Notes: generated by a model not told the origin, from the letters alone. A stretch of 18,547 bases of DNA from Bacillota bacterium (GCA_023443315.1 JAEZVA010000079.1:1-18547), one strand, 5' to 3'. Numbered from the stretch's first letter, positions 7,954 through 16,316 are shown. Numbers and translations: made by a program.

Positions 7954-7974
7954 TAATAATTACCCCTTTCTTGT

Positions 7975-8997
7975 TTATAAAAGTTCTATCAGGTCATCTG
8001 CAATTTCGCAGTAATGCGCATCCGTTATCCCGAAATCCTTGCCCTTATAAGTCCACGCCGCTCGGGCTATCCCGTATTCTTCAAAGACGCTATGGATATC
8101 TGAAAACCAATTCAGCGTCGTGTCGAGTGACGCTTTGTCGATTACGCCGTACTCCCCACAGTACAGAGCCGTATTTCTTTCATTTGCTGCTTTAATTGCA
8201 TCGGCAAAAGCCGCTTTAATAAAACCAATATCTGCTTTTTCAGAACGTACTAGTTCGTAGATGTCCCGGTGTTCGGCAGGAAGATATTTTTCCGTCTGGT
8301 CTACACACATGCTGAAATCGTTGGGATATGAAATGGCGTAGTCGGCGGGCATTCTCTCCACCCAGTAAGCAGATTGATGCGTGTAAATCAGGGGTTCATA
8401 AAAATGAAAGGTATACACAATGTTTTCATCATACGGCTCATCAAGCTTGCTAACCCAAAGAACACTGTTGTTTCTTGCGCCGCCAAGCAGAATTTTAGTC
8501 AAGGGAGCATGCCTTCTTATTTGGGGGATGGTCCTTCTTACAATATCGTTCCAAACATCGGCAACCTGTTCATCCACAACTTCGTTCAGAAGTTCAAACG
8601 TAAGCCTCTCACTATACTTTCCATAGCGTTTTGATATCTCAACCCAAAGGGACAGGAATTTATCCTGAAGCAATGGACTCTTAAAAAAGTCATCCGCCTT
8701 TTCATCAAAGGAAAAACCGGCCGTTTTATGCAGATCCAAGATCATATTCAGGTTGTATTTTCCACACCATTCAAGGCATCGGTCGATATATGCAAATCCA
8801 GCCTCCAGATAACGGTCGTCGTCCGATTTCACAAGCTCATAATCTATGGGGAGCCGAATGTGGTCCAGCCCCCATTGGGCGATGCGCTGTAGATCGAGCT
8901 CTGTAATAAAGGTTTCGTAGTGCTCGGTTGTGTGTTCGCATTGAGAAAGCCAACCGCCAAGATTGATTCCCCGTTCATATCCTGTAAATTTCTTCAT
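7975..8997 (-). CDS. GH5-family glycoside hydrolase, predicted cytoplasmic
   Basis: This 340-residue (beta/alpha)8 enzyme of the GH5/cellulase-like clan A hydrolyses beta-glucosidic bonds. Acid/base E139 lies in TFELLNE and nucleophile E282 in LYCGEYGV. RGINLGGWL near the N-terminus, HIRLPID, and H198/Y200 in the HFYEP strand are conserved GH5 positions; the RGINLGGWL opening is frequent in exo-1,3-beta-glucanase-like members. No signal peptide or membrane segment is seen, so it probably works in the cytoplasm on imported oligosaccharides. An ATG at 9012 is in frame, but its next bases (GGAGG) form the ribosome binding site for the ATG at 8997, which I take as the start. It is the first gene of the GH5-GH16 unit, divergent from the AraC gene. 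Confidence 0.87.
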   Translation of the reverse strand: MKKFTGYERGINLGGWLSQCEHTTEHYETFITELDLQRIAQWGLDHIRLPIDYELVKSDDDRYLEAGFAYIDRCLEWCGKYNLNMILDLHKTAGFSFDEKADDFFKSPLLQDKFLSLWVEISKRYGKYSERLTFELLNEVVDEQVADVWNDIVRRTIPQIRRHAPLTKILLGGARNNSVLWVSKLDEPYDENIVYTFHFYEPLIYTHQSAYWVERMPADYAISYPNDFSMCVDQTEKYLPAEHRDIYELVRSEKADIGFIKAAFADAIKAANERNTALYCGEYGVIDKASLDTTLNWFSDIHSVFEEYGIARAAWTYKGKDFGITDAHYCEIADDLIELL

Positions 8998-9012
8998 TCC
9001 AATCGCCTCCAT

Positions 9013-9124
9013 TTTACATTTCCAATACTATCATCTTTGTTCTGCCCGTAATATCATTTTAATTGCTTTTTTGTTGATATATTGATATGATGCGAATAGA
9101 AAAACGATTGATTGGAATGATTCT
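9013..9124. promoter_or_regulatory. Divergent control region with tandem TTGATAT repeats
   Basis: This AT-rich space between the GH5-GH16 unit (-) and the AraC gene (+) must hold both promoters. Two copies of TTGATAT, at 9074-9080 and 9082-9088, repeat with an 8-base period. TTGATA (9074-9079) with TAGAAA 17 bases later is a weak promoter candidate for the regulator. No clear minus-strand promoter stands out, in keeping with activator dependence. AraC-family proteins often bind direct repeats, but a normal operator period is about 21 bases, so the repeat may be half of a site or chance. Confidence 0.35.
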
Positions 9125-9883
9125 ATGAACTCAGAAAAAGAGCTTAGTTACAAAGAATTTATCATGCGGGAACACGAGCACTTTCATGCGCCGTATAGCC
9201 CTGAATTTGCGTTCTATCTCGCTGTAAAAAACGGGGAAGAGGATACGGTTTCTCATTTGTGCAACAATGCCTTCGCAGATAAAAGCGGATTCGGAACATT
9301 ATCCGATAATCCGCTTCAAAGCTTAAAATATCATTTTGTGGTTACTGCCGCATTACTGTCAAGGTATTGCATTGAGGGTGGAATGGAGCATGAGACGGCA
9401 TATAGCCTAAGTGATTTGTATATTCAAAAGGCGGATAGATGCGCGTCCGAAAAGCAAATATCGCAGCTGCATGCAGTTATGTCAGCCGACTACACAAAGA
9501 GAATGAATAGTATTCGCAAAAGCCGAATTCATTCAAAACAGATTACACGATGTGTAGATTATATCTACAATAATCTGCACAAACGAATACTCATCACCGA
9601 CCTTGCTCGCTATACAGGGCTTCACCCCAGCTATCTTTCCAGACTCTTTAAAAAGGAGACCGGAATTACGGTTACCGATTACATACAAAGCAAAAAAATA
9701 GAAACCGCGAAAAATATGCTGAAGTATTCCAGCTACAAAATCTCACAGATTTCAACCATATTAGCCTTTCCCAATCAGAGCTATTTTGTCGAGATTTTTA
9801 AGAAAATAGCAGGAATGACCCCCAAAAAATATCAGGATGTGTATTTTAGAGAAATCGGCATTGGTACAAATAACCGTGAGTAG
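9125..9883 (+). CDS. AraC-family transcriptional regulator
   Basis: This is a 252-residue DNA-binding protein. The C-terminal AraC/XylS domain (about 137-240) has two helix-turn-helix motifs. The first is at about 157-178 (ITDLARYTGLHPSYLSRLFKKETG), and the second is at about 206-228 and ends in the family signature (SYFVEIFKKIAGMTPKKY). The N-terminal 130 residues are not a cupin of the classic AraC type. They match a helical region common in Firmicutes AraC regulators (SLKYHFVVTAALLSRYCIEGGMEHETAYSLSDLYIQ), whose ligand is generally unknown. It is divergent from the GH5-GH16 unit, so the likely role is local activation in response to a glucan breakdown product; this is inferred from position. 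The ATG at 9125 has only a weak GGAA upstream, so translation may be low. Its composition looks more AT-rich than pflBA. Confidence 0.9.
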   Translation: MNSEKELSYKEFIMREHEHFHAPYSPEFAFYLAVKNGEEDTVSHLCNNAFADKSGFGTLSDNPLQSLKYHFVVTAALLSRYCIEGGMEHETAYSLSDLYIQKADRCASEKQISQLHAVMSADYTKRMNSIRKSRIHSKQITRCVDYIYNNLHKRILITDLARYTGLHPSYLSRLFKKETGITVTDYIQSKKIETAKNMLKYSSYKISQISTILAFPNQSYFVEIFKKIAGMTPKKYQDVYFREIGIGTNNRE

Positions 9884-9924
9884 ATTTTTGAAAAGCTGAT
9901 AGCAGGGTAAGGTTGCCTCATCAT

Positions 9925-12063
9925 CTAAACCTCTTGCGTAAAAACCTCATGCAGGGTAAACTTCGCGCAAAGAAGCTGTGCATCCTTACCAAACAAGCAC
10001 TGCATGTAATCACCTCTAGCCGAGTGTCGCTCGACTATTGTTATTCCAATTGCCCGTCCGCTGTCTGTGGGCATCTTGACCCCATCTATGGATTCAAGGT
10101 AGCCCGCCTCAATCAGTAACTTATTTAGGCTTTGACCGCTAATTTTAGTTTCTCCATAACGCAGGAGGACAGCGCTGATATTGTCTGCTACGCGGGAGAT
10201 CTGTAATGGGTTATCGTCAAATTCGAACTGTTCCCAAAACAGCTCCGGTGTAAGTGCTACGGCTTGTTCTTTCGGCTCGGTACTGGGTTCTTCCTCCTGC
10301 AGCAGCTGCAAAAACTGCGTCCCGTACCGTTCCAGCTTAACCTGTCCCACACCACTGACAGTGAGCAATTCCGCCTCGGTACGTGGATGCTTACCGCACA
10401 TATCCACCAAGGTGGCATCGGAAAAGATGACAAACGCGGGAACCTTTTCTTCCCGAGCAATCGCTAGCCGGAGTTCTTTGAGCTTTGAGAACAGTCCCTC
10501 GGAAACCGCGTATGCGGGCTCTTGCGTACGTTTTCTTGCCCGTTCTCCCTTTGCGGAGACTTCAGGCTTGCTCGCGCGAACGGTCACCGTCACTCCACCA
10601 AACAGTACCTCGTTTGCCCGCGACGTCGCGCTGAGGTAACCGTCATCATAAACATATCCCAAAGCGGTAAGGCGGTTAATCAGCTGCCGGACATATCGGC
10701 GGGAAGTGCCTTTCAAAATGCCAAAAGTGGGCAAATCGGTAAAATCATCACTCTTACCGAGAATAATGTCAGCTGTATGAGTAAACATGAACCGCTTGCC
10801 CGCCCTGTTTAACCGTAGAATATGAGAAAGGACCTTTTGCGCATCTACGGTCACATCGGTTTCATCAAAATTACCGTTACAATTGCCGCAGTTGCCGCAC
10901 TCGTCGGTAGCGGGCTCGCCGAAATAGCCAAGCATATACCGCCGCAGGCATCCATCCGTTTCACAATACCGTTCCATTAGGCTCAGCAGCTTTTTATTGC
11001 GGGCAATTTCGCTGGGGTTTTCGCTTTGACCTATGAGAAACAGCGCGGTATTGATGTCTTTGCGCGCATAAAACAAGATGCAGTCTGCAGGGAGCCCGTC
11101 GCGCCCAGCACGCCCTGCCTCCTGATAGTAGCTCTCCACATTCTGCGGAATGTTGTAGTGGATGACAAAGCGAACATTGGATTTATCAATTCCCATGCCA
11201 AAGGCATTTGTCGCAACGATTATCTTTACCCGGTCATAGAGAAAATCGTCCTGAGATTGGCTGCGCTCGGTATCGGGCAGTCCTGCATGATATGGCGCCG
11301 CCGAGTATCCGTCGGCTTTCAGCTGCTCTGCGACATGCTCCACTTCCTTTCGGGTAGAGCAGTAGATGATACCGTTGCCCTCATTGCCTTTAAGATACTC
11401 TATGAGTGTCGAATACTTGTCCTTTACATCCGGCTGCTTAACTTCAAAATACAGGTTGGGGCGATCAAACCCGGTTACTAGCGCAAGGGGATTTTGCAAA
11501 CCCAGCGTTGCCACAATATCTTCCCGCACGCGCGGCGTCGCGGTCGCCGTAAAAGCCGCCACCACGGGACGCGTGGGCAATCCGTCCACGAATTTGGGGA
11601 TATCCAAATAACTGGGGCGGAAGTCCTGCCCCCATTGGGAAATGCAGTGCGCTTCGTCAACCGCAATCATGGATATTTGCAGCCCCAAAGCAAGCTCCAT
11701 CATAGAAGGCGCAAGCAACCGCTCCGGGGCGATGTAGATGATTTTATACAATCCGCTCCGCGCATTATTCATTGCCCGATTCCATTGAGCATCCGTAAGT
11801 GAACTGTTGATGAATGCTGCGGGTATGCCAGTTGCCACAAGGGCCTGCACTTGGTCGCGCATAAGGGAAATAAGCGGCGAAATGACCAACGTAACGCCCG
11901 GCAACAGCATGGCAGGCACTTGGTAACACAGCGATTTTCCTGCTCCCGTAGGCATAACCCCCAAAGCATCCCGCCCATGAGCGAGTGCATCAATAAGCTC
12001 GGCTTGTCCCTCGCGGAATTCATCATAGCCATAGTATCGTTTGAGTATTTCGTTTGCGAACAC
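9925..12063 (-). CDS. recQ: ATP-dependent DNA helicase RecQ with C-terminal extension
   Basis: RecQ is a 3'-5' SF2 helicase acting in recombination repair and restart of stalled forks. The 712 residues run in order as follows. The helicase core has the FREGQ motif (about 16-20), Walker A PTGAGKS (38-44), DEAH (136-139) and the arginine-finger motif QEAGRAGRDG (314-323). The RecQ zinc site has C372, C389, C392 and C395, with the same 17-3-3 spacing as E. coli. A winged helix (about 405-490) and an HRDC domain (about 523-592) follow. About 110 residues then continue past HRDC, where typical RecQ ends near 600. The GTG start at 12063 is supported by GGAGGTGAG seven bases upstream. The gene is monocistronic on the minus strand and converges with the AraC gene without an obvious terminator between them. 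Confidence 0.95.
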   Translation of the reverse strand: MFANEILKRYYGYDEFREGQAELIDALAHGRDALGVMPTGAGKSLCYQVPAMLLPGVTLVISPLISLMRDQVQALVATGIPAAFINSSLTDAQWNRAMNNARSGLYKIIYIAPERLLAPSMMELALGLQISMIAVDEAHCISQWGQDFRPSYLDIPKFVDGLPTRPVVAAFTATATPRVREDIVATLGLQNPLALVTGFDRPNLYFEVKQPDVKDKYSTLIEYLKGNEGNGIIYCSTRKEVEHVAEQLKADGYSAAPYHAGLPDTERSQSQDDFLYDRVKIIVATNAFGMGIDKSNVRFVIHYNIPQNVESYYQEAGRAGRDGLPADCILFYARKDINTALFLIGQSENPSEIARNKKLLSLMERYCETDGCLRRYMLGYFGEPATDECGNCGNCNGNFDETDVTVDAQKVLSHILRLNRAGKRFMFTHTADIILGKSDDFTDLPTFGILKGTSRRYVRQLINRLTALGYVYDDGYLSATSRANEVLFGGVTVTVRASKPEVSAKGERARKRTQEPAYAVSEGLFSKLKELRLAIAREEKVPAFVIFSDATLVDMCGKHPRTEAELLTVSGVGQVKLERYGTQFLQLLQEEEPSTEPKEQAVALTPELFWEQFEFDDNPLQISRVADNISAVLLRYGETKISGQSLNKLLIEAGYLESIDGVKMPTDSGRAIGITIVERHSARGDYMQCLFGKDAQLLCAKFTLHEVFTQEV

Positions 12064-12099
12064 CGGCTATCTCACCTCCGTTGCCCATGCAATAATAGT

Positions 12100-12176
12100 A
12101 TATTATAATATTATTTGAATAAATTACCGATCAAAATCGATAATTAACGCTTAATTATATCATACAGTAAATTTAC
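12100..12176. repeat. Cluster of short palindromes upstream of recQ
   Basis: Four perfect dyads lie in 77 AT-rich bases: ATATTATAATAT (12100-12111), CGAT-CAAA-ATCG (12128-12139), TAATTAA-CGC-TTAATTA (12141-12157) and GTAAATTTAC (12167-12176). The recQ promoter must be within or next to them. They may be operators, but AT-rich DNA produces such dyads by chance, and none is the usual Firmicutes LexA box. Confidence 0.4.
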
Positions 12177-12203
12177 ATTTACATATATTGCATGATGCTA
12201 ACG

Positions 12204-12236
12204 CAAAAAAGAGAGGGTTTTGCCCTCTCTTAAAAA
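12204..12236 (-). terminator. Intrinsic terminator after mreB homologue
   Basis: On the minus strand a perfect 9-bp stem AAGAGAGGG/CCCTCTCTT encloses CAAAA and runs into a T-run (+ strand A-run 12205-12210). It begins a few bases past the mreB stop codon. Confidence 0.9.
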
Positions 12237-12239
12237 ATA

Positions 12240-13259
12240 TTACTGATACCGATAGGTGGACGGGTTAAAGAAGCCGTCTCGTAGGATGTCAATATACTCA
12301 AAGGCACGACCTGTGCCGATGGCAACACAGTTTGTGGGGTCATCCGCCACACGCGCCTTCATGCGAAGCTGTGAGGTGATGTACTCGGCAAGTCCGCGCA
12401 GCATCGAGCCGCCCCCGGTAAGAACAAGACCTGCCTCAGAAACGTCTGCCACAAGCTCGGGCGGAGTGCGCTCCACTACCGACTGAATGGCTTGAACAAT
12501 CAGCGAAATCGGCTCGTCCAATGCCTCTTTGGTTTCCACCGCCGAGATGGTGATCTTTTGCGGCAGACCTGTAATCAGGTTCCTGCCCTTAATCTCCATG
12601 GTTTCGCTTGGGTCTGGTTCCCAAACGCAGGCAATCTCCTGCTTTAAGCGTTCTGCTGTCTTTTCACCAATCAGTACGCTGTATTTGTTGCGGATGTACT
12701 TAATGAGCGCTGCGTCAAATTTATTGCCCGCTATTTTAAGTGAGGATTTGCACACAATACCGTTGAGTGAGATAACCGCAATATCGGTCGTGCCTCCGCC
12801 GATATCAAGAATCATGCATCCGTTGGGCTGTGAGATATCGATCCCCGCGCCAATTGCCGCCGCAACAGGCTCCTCAATCAAGTAAACCTTGCGCGCGCCA
12901 GCGGTAATCGCCGCTTCTATGACGGCGCGAGACTCTACATCGGTAATGCCGGAGGGGACACAAAAGGCCACGCGCGGTTTGAACAGCATATTGCCATATG
13001 AGCGTTTTAAAAAGTGCTTAATCATCTGCTCTGTGAGCACATAATCGGAGATAACGCCATCCTGAAGCGGACGTACCGCACGGATGTTATCGGGCGTTCT
13101 GCCAAGCAGCTTAAACGCCTCTTCCCCCACGCTGACGATCTTGCCGGTAAGCGTTTCTACCGCTACAATTGATGGCTCGTATAAAACGACGCCCTTGCCA
13201 ACAATATACACAATGACGGTGGCAGTGCCAAGATCGATGCCGATGTCCCTTTTGCCCAT
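12240..13259 (-). CDS. mreB: Rod shape-determining protein MreB/Mbl family
   Basis: This 339-residue bacterial actin forms membrane-bound filaments that guide lateral cell-wall synthesis. The actin-fold ATP motifs are present: phosphate 1 GIDLGTAT (7-14), phosphate 2 DIGGGTTD (152-159), the E129-E130-P131 segment of the catalytic region (LIEEPVAAAIGAG), and the adenosine motif LTGGGSMLRGL. Length fits MreB (about 335-345). An upstream in-frame ATG at 13310 would add 17 residues with no family likeness, while the ATG at 13259 has AGGA seven bases before it. It is monocistronic with its own promoter and terminator and has no mreC/mreD beside it. It may therefore be a second homologue such as mbl or mreBH, and the symbol is given at family level only. 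Confidence 0.9.
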   Translation of the reverse strand: MGKRDIGIDLGTATVIVYIVGKGVVLYEPSIVAVETLTGKIVSVGEEAFKLLGRTPDNIRAVRPLQDGVISDYVLTEQMIKHFLKRSYGNMLFKPRVAFCVPSGITDVESRAVIEAAITAGARKVYLIEEPVAAAIGAGIDISQPNGCMILDIGGGTTDIAVISLNGIVCKSSLKIAGNKFDAALIKYIRNKYSVLIGEKTAERLKQEIACVWEPDPSETMEIKGRNLITGLPQKITISAVETKEALDEPISLIVQAIQSVVERTPPELVADVSEAGLVLTGGGSMLRGLAEYITSQLRMKARVADDPTNCVAIGTGRAFEYIDILRDGFFNPSTYRYQ

Positions 13260-13299
13260 TTCTTTTTCCTTTCTGCCCGTTCGCGCAGCACACGATGAA

Positions 13300-13316
13300 A
13301 CACGGGGCACCCGTGT
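13300..13316 (-). repeat. Short hairpin in the mreB leader
   Basis: ACACGGG (13300-13306) and CCCGTGT (13310-13316) form a perfect 7-bp stem around a 3-base loop in the transcribed leader, between the promoter and the ribosome binding site. No U-run follows it. It may affect message stability or translation. Confidence 0.4.
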
Positions 13317-13365
13317 AATAAAATGTCATGGTGAGGATAGTGTTCCAAAATCGGTTATACTTTTC

Positions 13366-13394
13366 ATTATACAAACAAAACGTACTTTTTTCAA
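13366..13394 (-). promoter_or_regulatory. Sigma-A promoter for mreB overlapping the comFC stop
   Basis: On the minus strand TTGAAA (13394-13389) and TATAAT (13371-13366) are 17 bases apart, leaving a leader of about 100 bases to the mreB ATG. The -35 covers the comFC TGA stop codon (13393-13391). Confidence 0.8.
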
Positions 13395-14092
13395 GCATTT
13401 ATCGGTTTGGTTGCACAAAAAACGACGCAATATACCGCCTTTGCTCCGCCCGCCTTTAAGACGCGGGCACATTCGCGCAAGGTTGCACCAGTTGTTAGAA
13501 TATCGTCCACCAAAAGGATGGTCTTACCCTTTATCGACGCGCCCTTGCCCAGCCGATAAATCCCCGCGACATTCTTTGTGCGCACATCGCGGTGCTGCAG
13601 ATGCTGTGACTGGTTTTTACGAAACTGAATAAGAATATTCTTGGTATAGCTTATGCCAAGCCTTCTTGCCAGCGGACGAGCAATCATCTCTGCCTGATTA
13701 TACCCCCGCGCGCGCCGCTTTAATCGGTGCATCGGCACCGCGATTACCATGTCAAACCGAATACCTTGTAAACGCGCGACGAACTGCTTTGCCATATAGG
13801 CGCTTAGATAACGCGCAATATAGGGTGTCTCGCCGTATTTGAGCAGCAGAATACCCTGCTTTGGCAGCTCCTCATAATAAAACGAGGCGACACAGCGTTC
13901 GTATTCAGTAGGCTGCTCGGCGCAGGAGCAAAAGCCGCGTTCCATCCCGCATGCAGAACAGGTAATCCCGCTTATGGGCAAAACCGTTTTGCGGCAGTGC
14001 GCACAAACAGCGCGGTCGTATGCGGTTATCTCCCCGCAAAAGCAGCATACGCTGGGGAACAAAAAATTGATGAGCATCTGAGATGTCTTCAT
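13391..14092 (-). CDS. comFC: ComF family protein (ComFC-like)
   Basis: This 233-residue protein has an N-terminal double zinc ribbon and a C-terminal type I phosphoribosyltransferase-like domain. ComFC is needed for natural transformation in Bacillus and Streptococcus and is present in many non-competent Firmicutes. Cysteines at 16, 17, 19, 30, 33, 45, 48, 55 and 57 form the CxxC-type zinc knuckles. VPMHRLKRRARGYNQAEMIARPLA (120-143) is the conserved ComF stretch, and ILLVDDILTTGAT (192-204) is the PRPP-binding motif. ComFA and ComFB are not beside it. It starts 16 bases after the recD2 stop with GGAG seven bases before the ATG, so it is co-transcribed with recD2. The pairing suggests single-stranded DNA handling, which is inferred. 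Confidence 0.93.
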   Translation of the reverse strand: MKTSQMLINFLFPSVCCFCGEITAYDRAVCAHCRKTVLPISGITCSACGMERGFCSCAEQPTEYERCVASFYYEELPKQGILLLKYGETPYIARYLSAYMAKQFVARLQGIRFDMVIAVPMHRLKRRARGYNQAEMIARPLARRLGISYTKNILIQFRKNQSQHLQHRDVRTKNVAGIYRLGKGASIKGKTILLVDDILTTGATLRECARVLKAGGAKAVYCVVFCATKPINA

Positions 14093-14108
14093 AGCACCGC
14101 TCCGTCCG

Positions 14109-16316
14109 TCAGCCCAAAACCTCTTCGATAATGAACTGGCGCAGATTTGAGTAACGCCATGTCTTCTTATTGTTATTTACCATGTAAGAGAGCGCTTCGG
14201 GGTTACCAAGCAGAATAAGCAGGCGCCTTGCGCGGGTAACCGCCGTGTATAACAGGTTGCGATAATACAGGTTTTGTCCCGGTTTTGCCAGCGGGATAAT
14301 CACCGCCTCGTACTCGCTGCCCTGACTTTTATGCACCGTGATGGCGTAGGCAAGCTCAAGCTCATTGAGCTGCTCAAACGCGTAATCCGCAATGCGGTCG
14401 TCGTAACGAATGGATACAAGCTGTGCGGCGCGGTCAATTGTCTGGATGATGCCGATGTCACCGTTGAACACCCCCGCACCGTTTTCACCGTCGTCACGCG
14501 TCCACAGGATATCGTAGTTGTTGCGCACCTGCATCACCTTGTCACCTTCGCGAAAAAGTTGATAGCCGCCTTTCACCTCCGGCTTGTTCTCTGCCTTTGG
14601 GTTTAGCGCCTGTTGCAGGCGGGCATTGAGCGTTCCAGTACCAAGATCCCCGAGCCTGCTCGGGCACAGCACCTGAATATCCCACAGCGGAGAGTAGCCG
14701 TAAGCCTTTGGTAGACGCACCTTGCACAAAGAAACTAATAAGTCCGCCTCCTGTGCCGCGTCGCACTGCAAAAAGAAGAAGTCGTTATCCTTAACATCAA
14801 TGGATGGCAGCTCGCCGCGGATGATCTCGTGGGCACTGGTGACGATTAGGCTCTGGGCTGCCTGCCGGAAAATCTCGGTGAGCATCACGGTGGGTACGCA
14901 GTCGCTGTCAAGCAGATCCTGCAGGATGTTTCCCGCCCCAACAGAGGGTAGCTGATCGGAATCGCCCACCAGTACAATCCGACAGGAAAGCTTTGCGGCG
15001 GCAAGCAACGACTCAAACAACAGGGTGTCCACCATCGAGAACTCGTCCACAATCAGCACGTCGCAATCGAGCGGGTTTCGCGCATTGCGCCGAAAGGACG
15101 GCTTGTCCCCTTTGGTGTACTCCACCTCCAGCAGGCGGTGGATGGTCTTTGCCTCATAGCCGGAAAGCTCGCTCATCCGTTTAGCGGCACGCCCCGTGGG
15201 GGCTGCGAGTGCCACCTTGCCCCCCGATTTGCCATAAAGCTCAATGATGCCCTTTATGGTAGTGGTCTTTCCCGTTCCGGGGCCGCCTGTTAGTACCATA
15301 ATGCCGTTACAGAGCGCCATCGATATCGCCTTTTTCTGCATGCGCTCGTAGTTGATACCCATCTCCTGCTCAAGAACCGCTATCTCGGTGGACCAGTCGC
15401 GCTTTGTATCGGGAGCGCAACGAATAATAAGCGACAATCTGCTCGCGATAAACCGTTCCGCGTAGGCGTACTCGGGCAGATAGATGTACTGTTTGTCCCC
15501 TATCTGCTCGCTTACAACTGCTTCGCGCTGCGATTGCTCATAGACGGTGTTTTCGATGTCGTCTGTTGAGATATTCAGCAGCTGTTGTGCTCGCTCAATC
15601 AAGGATTGATACGGCAGGCAGGTGTGACCATTTTTGCAGGAGGAAAGCAGAATGTGGTTTATGCCCGACGCAATTCGTTCGGGCGACTCCGGCAATAGCC
15701 CGAATGTTTTTGCGATCTCGTCCGCTTGGGTAAAATCAAGCCCAATCTCATCGGCGCATAGTACAAAGGGGTTTGCGCTGACGATATCCACCGTAGCGGG
15801 ACCGTATTGCTTCCACGCTCTCACACAGCACAGCGGTGGCACGTTGTGCCCCTTCAGGAACGCCATCACGGTGCGGATACCAAACACCTGCTTAAAACTA
15901 TTCTCTATCTGCCTTGCGCGCGCCTTTGAGATTCCGCTAATCTGCTCGAGCATATCGGGCTGTCGTTCAATAATTTCAAGCGCCTTATCACCAAGCGCCT
16001 CTACAATTCGTTTTGCGGTTTTTGGACCAACACCCTTTACTGCGCCGGAGGATAGATATTTGAGTACCGCAGCAGAGGTTGCGGGTAGCCGCACCTCGCA
16101 GGTAATAGCCCGAAACTGCGAGCCATGTGTGGCGTGGGTCGTATAGCTGCCCATTAGCTTGACCTGTTCGCCCTCACTAACTTCGGCGAGTTCTCCGACG
16201 GCTGTCACAAGCTCCCCGCTGCTGTCCAGCTCCAGAACCGTAAAGCCTGTCTCCTCATTGCGAAACACAATGGTTTCAATTGTCCCCTCTAAAACGGCAA
16301 ATTCCTCGTCGCGCAT
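14109..16316 (-). CDS. recD2: ATP-dependent RecD2-like DNA helicase
   Basis: This 735-residue SF1B 5'-3' helicase is found in bacteria lacking RecBC and contributes to repair and fork maintenance. In order, it has an N-terminal OB-like domain (about 1-80) and tandem helix-hairpin-helix motifs (GAVKGVGPKTAKRIVEALG, 91-109, and ISGISKARARQIE, 126-138). The motor follows with Walker A GGPGTGKT (344-351), Walker B DEFS (424-427), motif III GDSDQLPSVGAG (451-462), motif V TVHKSQGSEYE (660-670) and motif VI YTAVTRARR (690-698). The long N-terminal region and HhH units separate it from the RecD subunit of RecBCD. The ATG at 16316 has GGAGG six bases upstream. It sits between a small membrane protein gene (43-bp gap) and comFC (16-bp gap), apparently as one unit. 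Confidence 0.95.
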   Translation of the reverse strand: MRDEEFAVLEGTIETIVFRNEETGFTVLELDSSGELVTAVGELAEVSEGEQVKLMGSYTTHATHGSQFRAITCEVRLPATSAAVLKYLSSGAVKGVGPKTAKRIVEALGDKALEIIERQPDMLEQISGISKARARQIENSFKQVFGIRTVMAFLKGHNVPPLCCVRAWKQYGPATVDIVSANPFVLCADEIGLDFTQADEIAKTFGLLPESPERIASGINHILLSSCKNGHTCLPYQSLIERAQQLLNISTDDIENTVYEQSQREAVVSEQIGDKQYIYLPEYAYAERFIASRLSLIIRCAPDTKRDWSTEIAVLEQEMGINYERMQKKAISMALCNGIMVLTGGPGTGKTTTIKGIIELYGKSGGKVALAAPTGRAAKRMSELSGYEAKTIHRLLEVEYTKGDKPSFRRNARNPLDCDVLIVDEFSMVDTLLFESLLAAAKLSCRIVLVGDSDQLPSVGAGNILQDLLDSDCVPTVMLTEIFRQAAQSLIVTSAHEIIRGELPSIDVKDNDFFFLQCDAAQEADLLVSLCKVRLPKAYGYSPLWDIQVLCPSRLGDLGTGTLNARLQQALNPKAENKPEVKGGYQLFREGDKVMQVRNNYDILWTRDDGENGAGVFNGDIGIIQTIDRAAQLVSIRYDDRIADYAFEQLNELELAYAITVHKSQGSEYEAVIIPLAKPGQNLYYRNLLYTAVTRARRLLILLGNPEALSYMVNNNKKTWRYSNLRQFIIEEVLG

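Noticed and set aside
10181..10639. 152-codon frame antisense to recQ
   Set aside because: It is contained in recQ and low in complexity (serine-rich), with no independent support.
13260..13310. Upstream ATG extending mreB by 17 residues
   Set aside because: The extra residues do not look like MreB, and the ATG lies within a leader hairpin. The ATG at 13259 has a proper ribosome binding site and gives the standard N-terminus.
15634..16146. 170-codon frame antisense to recD2
   Set aside because: It is a shadow of a well-supported helicase gene. The serine/isoleucine-rich product is typical of antisense reading.
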